Below are positions 38,915 to 49,400 of a stretch of 64,000 bases of DNA, piece after piece; position 1 is the first letter of the stretch, and each line of letters opens with the position of its first letter. The stretch lies in assembly GCF_036840915.1 (NCBI RefSeq), contig NZ_CP085725.1, positions 2,170,001 through 2,234,000 of the forward strand, in the 5' to 3' direction. Position numbers and translations under genes: made by a program. Source of the DNA: Flavobacterium hankyongi (lineage in GTDB: Bacteria; Bacteroidota; Bacteroidia; Flavobacteriales; Flavobacteriaceae). The notes below the pieces were generated by a model, which made no database searches, was not told the origin of the DNA, and saw only the letters and a program-made list of their open reading frames with translations.

Positions 38915-41900
38915 CTATCTTTTCAAAGCAAAATGACCTTTTAAGTCTCTACCATCTTCTAACTTTACAAAATACCAATAATCAGCTGCTGGTAAAGATT
39001 GCCCATTAAAACTACCATTCCACCCTTCAGAAGCTGGACTAATTTGTTTTAATAATTTACCAAAACGATCAAAAATATAAATTTGAGTTTTAGCATTTAC
39101 TTTACTATCAATTCCTTTAATATTCCAATAATCATTATAACCATCTCCGTTAGGAGTAAAATATTTTGGGATACCTAAAATACTCACTTCTTCCTTTGAA
39201 ATCCCACAACCATTTAAATCTTTAACGTAAACTGTATAAATGCCCGCAGGTAAATTATAAAAAGCATTAGATTCTTGAAATTCAATATTATCCAAACTAT
39301 ACACATAATCTCCGTTACCTCTCACACTCACAATGATTGAATTTGAATCAGACAAATCAGTCACCTGAACATTAGAAATAGTTGCCAAATCAGAAGCAAC
39401 TACTTTTATTTTTCTTGTACGTATACAACCAACGCTATTTTTAACCTCAACTGTATAAATTCCTTCTTGATTTATATTTAATGTTGAGTTAATTTCAAAT
39501 GGAAGTAAAGTGTTATCTTTTTTCCAAATATAAGTGTAATCAGTTGTTGGTGTTCCATCTAAAATACCCGCATCTAATGTTTTAGTAAGAGTTAACTGGT
39601 TACAAACAATCTCACTCCCTTCTAATTCTATTCTAGGCACTGGACACACCATAAATGGAATTATATAAATCGCTTTACAAGTAGCATTAACCGGATTAAT
39701 AACTTCGACACGCACATTTTGTGTTGCTGTTGTAAAAGGATTCGGCAACGGGCTCGGTAATGAATTATTACTTTGGTCATAATAATTGACAATCATTCCT
39801 GTTTGACTTCCTAAAATTGTGTTTTGAAAAGTAGAAGTATCAAAAGTAAATATACCATCTTGAATTAAAGGATCTAATTCATCATCACAAACCGATGTTA
39901 AATTAGAACTAATAGGAAAGACTTCGGGCAAATCATCCACAACAAACGTGATTGTAGTTTGATAATCACAAGCAGTTACCGTGTTATTTGTAACCACTGC
40001 TTTTATCGTTTGTGTCGCTGTAACAAAAGGATTAGGCAATGGACTTGGCAACGGATTGTTATTTGCATCTAAATAAGCAACAGATACGTTAGTTATTCCG
40101 TTTAATAAAGTGATTTGCAGATTTGATGTATCAAAAGCAAACTGCCCGTCCTGATTGTCATCACAATGAGTATATTTTTGCGCTTCTACAATAGGAATAC
40201 GTTCTACATTTAGAGTGATATGTTGTCCTAACCCTAAACAATCATTATTTACAGCACTATCAACCCTAATGTAAATACTTTGAGTGTTAGGATAACCAAT
40301 ATTTCTGTAGTTGGCAGTATTGGTTATAGCATTACTTTCGGCTAGTGCATCGGAAAGATTGCGATAATAAGTAACAATTAATTGCTGACCTATGGGGAAT
40401 AAACTTTGAATTTGCGATGTAACACTACTAAAATCGAAACTAGAAATTCCATCTATATTTGTTCCTAAAACAGCATCATCACAAACTGTAAAATTCCTAG
40501 TAAAATTTAAAGGAATTTGAGTTGTTGAAACATTTAAATTTAATGTTCCAACTTTAAAACAACCTTTTGCATTGACTACTCTCACAAAAACCACATCATT
40601 ACTTACAACTTGATTTGCATAGGTAGTAAAATTCAGAATTGGATTGACGTTGTTTTGTGCATCGGTTGCCGTTTCAAAATAACTAAAAGTTTCAGTGGCA
40701 TAATTGGCGGAAATCAACCTATTTGCTTCGGTAAGATTAAAAATGCTAAAGCCATCAATATTGTCATCACATTGTTTTAAAGCGACAACATTTGAAATCG
40801 TTGGTAAAGGAAATACTTCAATAGTAAAAGAGGTAGTAGCAAAACAATTAACATTATCCACATTACTCACTCTTACATAAATCGTTTCTGCACTATTGGC
40901 ATTTACATAATTGGCAGGACTTGCAATGGGGTTAGTCAAACCCGCATCAGTAAAATAAGCTATCGTAAACTGAATACTTGATTGCCCATTTAGGATTTCG
41001 GTTACTTTTTGGGTCAAATCAAAACGGATTCTACCATCAGTATCTGTACCAAAAGTGATATTATCACAAGAAGTTAAGCTAGATATATTTGTCGTAGAAC
41101 TTGGTGAATCAAAAACGTCTATATTAAATGTGATAGTTGCTTTACAAGCTTTATTTTGAATATTGTAGACTTCAGCTATTATAGATTGCTGTTGGTAAGC
41201 AACTGCATTTTGATAACTAAGAGGTGCAACAATAGCAATGTTATTATTGTAATCTATACTATTGGCAAAGTATTTTACTTTGAACTGGTTGGGATTTTGA
41301 CCATTTAGAATTACCGAATCTAATGTGGTTAAATCAAAATTATAGAATCCATCATTATCATCATCACATTGTAAAACATCCAAAGGCTGAGTAGCTGTAG
41401 GTACTTCCGAAATTGTTATAATTCTAGTATTTGTAGCCACTCCTAATGGAGTTGTTACAGTAGCTGTAACAGTATAAGTATTAGGTATTGCATATATATG
41501 ATTTGTTGTTATATTGCTTTGAACAGGCGATCCATCTCCAAAATCCCAAACTACAGATATAATATTTTGGACATTACTAATAGAAAAATTAATATTATCA
41601 TTTTCGCAACTCGAATCCCATTGAATAACAGGAGTAAAAAAGAAAGAAGAAACAAAAGGAGGCAACCCCATTGCACATGTTCTTCCATTCAGATCAACTG
41701 CGTCTATTTGCACGGAACAGCCTGCACCCAAAGTATTAGGATTGTTTATTACTCCCAACTTAGTTTTAAACATTTGGGCAATATAAATTTTGCTATCAGG
41801 TCCTAATTGTAAAGCACCAGGATAAATATTAGGCAGTATAATTTCATATGCACTTGATGCAATATTTGTTGCATTAAGATCATATTGAATTATTTTATAA

Positions 41901-42724
41901 GGGTTTGGAATTGTAATATATAGTATATTATTATCTGGAGAAAATTCGGCACCATAGGGCCCTTCTATTGTAGTTGTAAAAAGTGTTTTAGGATTTGTAA
42001 CTAATCCAGATGCAGTATCAAAATCGAAAAGTTCTGCCTGCATTAAATTACATATGGCTAATTTACTCCCATTAGGAGAAATCTTCATGTAGCCCCAAAC
42101 GTTCTCTGTAGAACCTGAAACTACTGTACCCACATTTGACAAGACTGGTGTTGAGCTCAATCCTGATGATGTTAATAAATGACTATAAAAAGTATTGTTA
42201 CCAAAACCATGAGTGACTATCCAATAATCAATATTGTTGGCGTGTTTTACAATTGATATTTTTTCGTTTGATGGAGCATAAACTAAAACATTTTTTTCAT
42301 TTGTTACATCTCCTAAACCTCCATTTAGATTGATATCTACAACCGAATAACGAAAACCATTAGGATGCACTTCATAATCTAATGTAAAAATATAAAACAG
42401 ATTTGGCGATCCAGGCTTAGGGACTATTGTTGCAGATTGCGTCGAGGAAGTATGCCCCATTAAACCTAAACCATTAGGCATAACTTGATGGTTTTTATTC
42501 CAGACTCTTACTCCATCCGTATAAAACAACAAATCACCATTACTATCAGCAATAGTAGCACAACCTTCGCTAGTACTCAATTGACCATCTGTTAGCGTGG
42601 TAATGCTATTATCACTATTAAACTTAATCCCAGCATTTGCACCAAAATACCAAACACTCGCTTCTTGTTGGGAGTAAGCGAGTGTGGTAAAAAGAAGAAA
42701 AATAACGGCTAATTTTTGTTTCAT
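38915..42724 (-). CDS. large T9SS type B sorting-domain surface protein with PKD domain
   Basis: A 1269-residue secreted protein. The signal peptide MKQKLAVIFLLFTTLAYSQ is followed by a beta-propeller-like domain (about 20-370: VWYFGANAGIKF, GDLLFYTDGVRVWN, FSPDNNILYIT), a PKD domain near 385-455 (WDFGDGSPVQSN), and six units of about 100 residues, each starting with a Cys-Asp-Asp motif such as QCDDDNDGFYNFDL. The C-terminal type B (gliding-motility-type CHU_C) domain starts PKYFTPNGDGYNDYW and ends LKGHFALKR. Surface adhesin-like. It is the last gene of the island operon, 16 bp after the small secreted protein gene. Confidence 0.88.
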   Translation of the reverse strand: MKQKLAVIFLLFTTLAYSQQEASVWYFGANAGIKFNSDNSITTLTDGQLSTSEGCATIADSNGDLLFYTDGVRVWNKNHQVMPNGLGLMGHTSSTQSATIVPKPGSPNLFYIFTLDYEVHPNGFRYSVVDINLNGGLGDVTNEKNVLVYAPSNEKISIVKHANNIDYWIVTHGFGNNTFYSHLLTSSGLSSTPVLSNVGTVVSGSTENVWGYMKISPNGSKLAICNLMQAELFDFDTASGLVTNPKTLFTTTIEGPYGAEFSPDNNILYITIPNPYKIIQYDLNATNIASSAYEIILPNIYPGALQLGPDSKIYIAQMFKTKLGVINNPNTLGAGCSVQIDAVDLNGRTCAMGLPPFVSSFFFTPVIQWDSSCENDNINFSISNVQNIISVVWDFGDGSPVQSNITTNHIYAIPNTYTVTATVTTPLGVATNTRIITISEVPTATQPLDVLQCDDDNDGFYNFDLTTLDSVILNGQNPNQFKVKYFANSIDYNNNIAIVAPLSYQNAVAYQQQSIIAEVYNIQNKACKATITFNIDVFDSPSSTTNISSLTSCDNITFGTDTDGRIRFDLTQKVTEILNGQSSIQFTIAYFTDAGLTNPIASPANYVNANSAETIYVRVSNVDNVNCFATTSFTIEVFPLPTISNVVALKQCDDNIDGFSIFNLTEANRLISANYATETFSYFETATDAQNNVNPILNFTTYANQVVSNDVVFVRVVNAKGCFKVGTLNLNVSTTQIPLNFTRNFTVCDDAVLGTNIDGISSFDFSSVTSQIQSLFPIGQQLIVTYYRNLSDALAESNAITNTANYRNIGYPNTQSIYIRVDSAVNNDCLGLGQHITLNVERIPIVEAQKYTHCDDNQDGQFAFDTSNLQITLLNGITNVSVAYLDANNNPLPSPLPNPFVTATQTIKAVVTNNTVTACDYQTTITFVVDDLPEVFPISSNLTSVCDDELDPLIQDGIFTFDTSTFQNTILGSQTGMIVNYYDQSNNSLPSPLPNPFTTATQNVRVEVINPVNATCKAIYIIPFMVCPVPRIELEGSEIVCNQLTLTKTLDAGILDGTPTTDYTYIWKKDNTLLPFEINSTLNINQEGIYTVEVKNSVGCIRTRKIKVVASDLATISNVQVTDLSDSNSIIVSVRGNGDYVYSLDNIEFQESNAFYNLPAGIYTVYVKDLNGCGISKEEVSILGIPKYFTPNGDGYNDYWNIKGIDSKVNAKTQIYIFDRFGKLLKQISPASEGWNGSFNGQSLPAADYWYFVKLEDGRDLKGHFALKR

Positions 42725-42740
42725 TTGATTCCTTCAGTTC

Positions 42741-43487
42741 TTATTTCTGTTCAATTTTTAGATAATATTTTTGCTTCTGTAATTCTGTATTTTGTTCTAT
42801 AATTTCTGTAGCTCCCAATTTTTTTGAAATGTATTTCTCATAGGTTAAATTATTTTTTCTAAAAAAATCATTAATTTCAAATTTTTCATATTCCCCGTTT
42901 ATTTTTGGATTTGTTATAGCAAAAATTTCTCCCTTTTCAACAATAAATAAAACCCCTCGTATATTATTGATTTGGAACACAAAATACTTGTCTTGTAATT
43001 TTAGATTCATCATTGTCAACATATTACTATCAATTGGCATACTTAAATCGCAATTAAAAATTATTGGAAATAATTTTTCATTTTGTCTGTTAACAAAATT
43101 TGTAGTTAAAAATAAATCATTGTAATAGATGTTGTAAACCAAAAGGTTTCTGCATTTTGATTTAAAATCAATATAATGTGCTATATTTTTATTCAGATTG
43201 TAGTTCTTTTTTAAATTAAACACAGGAACTGCTTTAACTGATAATTTGTCATAATTGTAATCAGAAATAATTTTACAATTAAATGAATCTATTTCTTGAT
43301 TTAAATTTTCTCTTTCATAAAGTGTTATTTCGTATTTTTTCTTTAAATCTTTTTCTGACAATTCTGTTATTTTTCTGATTTTTATTTTTGCATAAATAGA
43401 ATCAACACTTGAAATCGATTGAGAAAGCAACACTAAAGGGTTAAAGAAAATAATATAAAAAATTATTCTTTTGATATTTATTTCCAT
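42741..43487 (-). CDS. hypothetical secreted protein, candidate immunity protein of the Rhs toxin
   Basis: A 248-residue protein of unrecognised family. The N-terminus (MEINIKRIIFYIIFFNPLVLLSQ) looks like a Sec signal peptide, placing the mature protein in the periplasm. The rest is polar with many Asn, Lys and Ile and no cofactor motifs. Its start overlaps the last 10 bp of the Rhs gene, in the slot where polymorphic toxins carry their immunity gene. Base composition is strongly AT-rich even for this genome, fitting transfer. The immunity role is inferred from position only. Confidence 0.6.
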   Translation of the reverse strand: MEINIKRIIFYIIFFNPLVLLSQSISSVDSIYAKIKIRKITELSEKDLKKKYEITLYERENLNQEIDSFNCKIISDYNYDKLSVKAVPVFNLKKNYNLNKNIAHYIDFKSKCRNLLVYNIYYNDLFLTTNFVNRQNEKLFPIIFNCDLSMPIDSNMLTMMNLKLQDKYFVFQINNIRGVLFIVEKGEIFAITNPKINGEYEKFEINDFFRKNNLTYEKYISKKLGATEIIEQNTELQKQKYYLKIEQK

Positions 43488-46400
43488 ATAGTTAAAAGAG
43501 TTTTTATTATGTTAAATTCATTTTGATATATATATGATCTATAGCCCGCAGGATCCATTATACCTATTCTGTACTGACCGCTTTGGAGTCCTCTTTCTAC
43601 GCTCTTGACTAGGCTGGCATGTGTCCAACCGCTACCTTCAAGTGTTGGAGGTATCCATTGAATCATTGTTATTTGATTTGCTTTAATGCTATTAGCTAAT
43701 GAAGCTAAATTTACACCACGTGTAAATTTAGAAACGTTATATCCTTCATTTTTTAAAAAATCTCTTGTCGTGAAAAATGTGTTAGTCCCATTTTCAGCAC
43801 TATTAAAAAATGCCTCATCATAAACTTCTTTTTTAAAATAAAATTTATCAATACTTCTTTTGCAATCGTATGCACAAGTCGAAGATGGATCAGAATTAAA
43901 CCCTGTGTTTTTGTCTCTCTGATAAACTTTTGGCAAATCTATTGATGCTAAAACTTCAAATTCCTCTCTATTTGTTTCATTACTTATAATCACATTATTA
44001 CTGGATCCTATTCTGCTACTAATATACCCATGACTTTCGGCAACATTAACAATTGGATTGTTATTCATATATTCCTGTTGTGCTGCGGTTGGTTGTCCAT
44101 AACTTGTTATGTAGCCATTTACGCTATCTGTAGCTGCATTAGAAGCGTAACTAAATACCGTGGGAGCTACAGCAGAGGACACTGCACTTCCCCACTGTCC
44201 TGCATTCCATTCTAAAGGATTAGGATTTCCAGTTGCTTGTCCCCCATGCACATAGGTAGAAAATATTGCACCAGCCAACCATCCAAAAAAAGCTCCCCAA
44301 GTCTCACCTGATTCATCAGTATATCTTGTAGGGTTATTCATTACATAAGCGTAACGATTGTAATTTTGTGTATTGTAAGGATCCTGAATATTATTATCTG
44401 GCTGTAAGAATCTGTGAAATTTAAAATCATAAATACGACCATTCATGTTAATTAAATTCACACCTTGTAAATGCTCATGCCCAGTATAACCTCTGTCTGA
44501 TAACATTGTCCCTGTATCAAACGGAATTGTGGTAGTTATTCCTTTTTGATATTTAATCATTTCACCCCACACATCAAACATACGTTTTTCTACTATAGTT
44601 CCTAAATTATCTGAAATACCTACAATGGTACCCTGGTAATCTTTATGGAAATAATATGTTTTTTGAGTTGTTCCATCGCTTGAGACAAATGCAGGAGCAT
44701 TATATGCATTGCCACCAATGTAGGTTACTAATTCTATTGATGCTGGAGCAGATGTTTTAATTCGTATTTCCATAGATCCATCTGCCGAATAATATTTTTT
44801 ATACGGGCGTAAAACTTTATTTGGATCTAAACTACCATAACACATAGCTGATCTGTTATTAAAAGCATTGTATTCAAAATCTATAATTTCTTTTGAAGCT
44901 TCATCAATTTTTTCTGGGGCTTTAAAAATATTATAGGTTATATTTTGAGTTCTGGCTCCATAATATGCTAAATAACCCTGAGCTAAATCTTGATTAAGAG
45001 GGGTTACTGATGTAGTTTGATATGGTTTAGCAGAATTACTATAAGCATAACTTCCTATAGCATTGTTAGAAATAGTACCATTGTTGTTGTAGCTTTGAGT
45101 TTGATAATTCAACCCATCTTTATAACTAGTTAATCGATCAGCATTGTCATATGCTAATGTTTCATCCCAACTACCAAACATATTATTTGATCTATATGTT
45201 AAATTTCCACTTACAGGGTCAAAAGTATTATTTAAAGTCATAATGTTTGTTGACGATTTATCGTGCTTGTTTTGAGTAGGAAAACCATATATGTCATAGG
45301 CATTTGTAATATTGATACCATTCCCTAATGATGCCGTTAAAATCTGTCCATTAGGATTAGTTGTTTTTGTTTCCCAAATAGGTAAACCAGTTGCATTATC
45401 AATTAATTGCCACTCAAAACCATTTTTATAAGTGTGAGTTATAGATTTTGTCGATTTTTTATTATCTAAACTATTTTCTACTGTATATATTGTGTTACTT
45501 TTTCTTCCGAAGCTATCATAAGTTATATTCTTTTTAAATTTAGCTTTACCTGACAATTCTTCAGAATCTTCAATAACATTGTTAAAACTATCGTACTGAA
45601 AACTATTGGTCGAAAATGTGCTATTTGCATAGTCATCTAAACGTATAGTTTTAATAATTTTGTTTGTTGGGTCATATGTATAAGTACTCAAACTTTTTAC
45701 ACCACCACTTGCATCTTTAATAGTTTTTGTTAGCAATTTACCAACACCATTTAAATTGTAAATAATTTCACCTTTACCAACAACTTCTTCTTTTGTTAGT
45801 TCTCCATAATTATTATACTCATATTTTCTATTTCCAGCAGATGGATCGTTTAATTCTTTTTTTCTACCCCAACCGTCTTGAATAATCAATATGGTTGCCC
45901 CATTACAATTCGTAGATTTTAAATTTCCATTTGGAAAGTAACTATAATTAATTGTGCCTCCCGGTGTTTCCGTCAAGCTTATTATTTGATCTAAAGAGTT
46001 TTTAGTAGTCGTTTTAAATTTTACACCGTCATTTTCTGTCACTGTCGTCGTACCTAATGGATAATTATAAACAGTCACTTTTCCGGGAGAAGCACCTGAT
46101 TTTAAATTAGATGTCTGAGTTACTCTTCCATAAGCATCATATTGGATTTCATTCCAAACATTTGCAACACCATTATGTGGTTGAGATTTATAAATGATTT
46201 TATTATCAATATCATAATTCGTATCAACAAATGAAAGATTTCCGTTTATATCTTTAACTTCATTTCGAACTTCTAGTCCCAACAAATTATATGTTATTTT
46301 AGAATATGCTCCACTAGGATATGTGGTTTCTTTTGAATATCCACCATCAAAAGTATTTTGATATGCATACGTTGTTATTTTATTATAAAAATCCTTTTTT

Positions 46401-49400
46401 GATATTAATTTTCCCCATGCATCATAAGTGTACTGATTTTTTAATGATGTTGTGGTTAATGTTGGAAAAGATTCTGTTAATAAGAGCCCAAAATTATTGT
46501 AGGTATAATTTGTTATAAAGCCTTCTATATCCGTTTTCTTTGTCAAAAAACGACCTGATGCATCATATTCAAAAGAGTTTACTCTTGTAGCTACTCCAGA
46601 AGCAGAAATGGTCTTAGTCTTAATATTTCCAAAAGGATCATATTGATTATCTTCTGTAATATAATCTGTTCCATCCCCTTTTTTCTTTATTTGAGTTAAC
46701 AAATTAACATTATACGAATATTGCTCCTCTGTACTAAAAGTATCACCACTTGGAAAAACAGTAGATAAACTGTTTGATTGTGTTAACTTATCGACCATAT
46801 AGGGATTACTTGAAACACCACTATAAACATTGTTCACAACAACTGTTTTATCAGTGGTTGCCCCATTTTTATAATTTGTAGTGACCTCTACAATCGAATT
46901 ATACACATTGTATTTTTTTGCTGTTTCAATACTTGTGCTTTCAAGACCATTGAAATTTTTAATGAGTGTTGCTTTTAAATTATAAACCTTGTTTGACAAT
47001 AATGGATTTTCATAAACAGTATCTTCATTATTATAAAAAGTTTGTGTTCTGCTTATAAATGGAGTACCTACAGTTAAATTAAAATCTGGATTTATATCAC
47101 CTAAAACTGAAAAATTATCAATTACTGCACCTCTTTTAGATATGTCAATTTTAGAAATATTTGAGATTATTTGAGATGAGCTAGAGTGCCAATTTGTGCG
47201 AGACACACCTTTAAACCCTAAAAAGCCAAGACCTTCTAAGTTACTCACACCACCATAATATTTAAATTCTTGAGTTTTAATAGTCCCAGAACTATTATCG
47301 CTAATCTTAGATACAACTTTGTATGTATCTACAGAAGGCATATCGTAATTAGGAAAATCTTCTGTTGCAGTTACAGAAGTATATACATTTGTGTCACTTA
47401 ATTTTTTGTATGTTATATTTTGAATTTTATTGTTGCGTTCAACAGATACTAATGTTTTTTCGCTGTATAATTTTGACAAATCCAAATACCTTAAATAATT
47501 TGAACCACTACAAAGTGTCAAAGTATTTTTTTGACTATTCTTGTTAATATCCACAAATATAGGAGAAAGCGATGAAGGCTGTTGATTTGAATATTCAACC
47601 CCTCCTGTAAGATAAGTATACTGATTAGACCTCCATGATTTTCCTCTTCTAATTAAAGTATTGATTTGAACATCATAACTATACTTATCAACAGTATAAG
47701 TATATGGACAATTTTGCTGATAATATTCAATGGACATAGGGCCAAAATCACAGGCATAAGCCGTATGTGATGAAACATAGGTTAATTTTTTAGATACAAT
47801 TACAACATCTGTTTTATTATCTTTATCAATATCAGCAGTTATTGCATATGTATTATCATCGTCTGGCATAACTGTATTATCAGTTTCCATTGTAAAGGTA
47901 TTGGCAGTATAATATAAAATCTGTTTTGCTTTCGTAAACCACAAATCTAATTTCCCATCTCCGTTAAAATCTCCTTGAAGGATTGTTCTACCATATGGAG
48001 GATTATTTTTTGGATAAATAGATTCAATATTCATTTCAAGTAGTTTTTCAATACTTGTATTAGTTTTATCTAAAGTGTATAAAGTTAGTTTACTATAATC
48101 TCCAGAAGAAGAAATAACAATAAAATCTGTTTTCCCATCTCCATTAAAGTCTCCATACCTCACCTCTCTATATTTCTCTAAATCTAAAGTCCCAAGATTA
48201 ACAACATAATTAGTTGTCATTCTATTATCAAGGTTGACAAATTTTATTTTTTTAAGTTGACTATTGTAGTGAATGAAGTCAGATATTCCGTCACCATTAA
48301 AATCTCCAAATTTCCAAAAGGAAGAAGCAGAATAATATTGATAACTCGAAAAATCTGTGCCAGTTTCGTCAAGTTCCTTTGTTTCATTAAGAACCAATCC
48401 TGATGAATTTTTTGTGAAAATTTTAAAATAAATTTTTTGTTGTATTTTGTCCATTACAACAGCACATATAGCACTCTTATTGGATTTTTTAACTCCAGTG
48501 ACACCATATTCAAAATTATTTATTGCTCTAAATTTAGCCTCAGGATTAGCAACAAACAGCCCAGATAATGATAAATTTTGTTCGGTCAAAGTGACAGAAT
48601 CTGAAAAATTGTTTACAAAGTTTAAAGTATTATTATATGACCAATAATTTATAGCATCAAAGGTTCCATTTCCATCAAAATCACCTATGTCAAAATCTCT
48701 AAAAAAACGGTCAGAATAAATATTTCGCCCACCAATATTTTGGATAGTGTTGTTATCCGTACTTATATCATAAGTAAAGTATATTGGTCTTAAAAAACTC
48801 GAATTAATACCTGATTTTTCCTGTATGGTCCTCAAAAGTTCATATCCTGTTGTAATGTCGTAGTTTAAAGTGTAACTTCTAAACCCATAATTATTCCCTA
48901 ATACTTTTATTTCACTTAATAATTTATTGTTATTAATTAAAATAGTTCTTGTGTAGCTTTGTTCTGCATTAATTCTGTCTTTATAAACAAATTGAATTTC
49001 ATTGATACCTGTTGTTGACGCTTTGCTACCGTATTTTATAGATGCTACATATAAATATTCTGTTGAATTAGCATAAGTATAATTAACTTTTAAGCCTTGT
49101 GGATTTTCCCAAGATGTTATGCCAGATATCACAGATGTACTAGAATCAAGAGAGTTACCATAATAAGCAATAGAGCCATCAGGATACTCAACTTTGAATG
49201 TCAATTTGCTATATATTTGAATGGCACTCCCATTCTCAATATTATAAAAAGATGAATTAGCTGATTTTAAAGTGATTTTTAAATTAGAAAAATTTTCTGT
49301 TGTATAAGTTGAACCAACTGCACCATATGTACCTCCTGTTAATATAAGTCTTTGCCCATCTAAAGCGAATCTATCATTACTGTCTAAATCAACTGGATCA

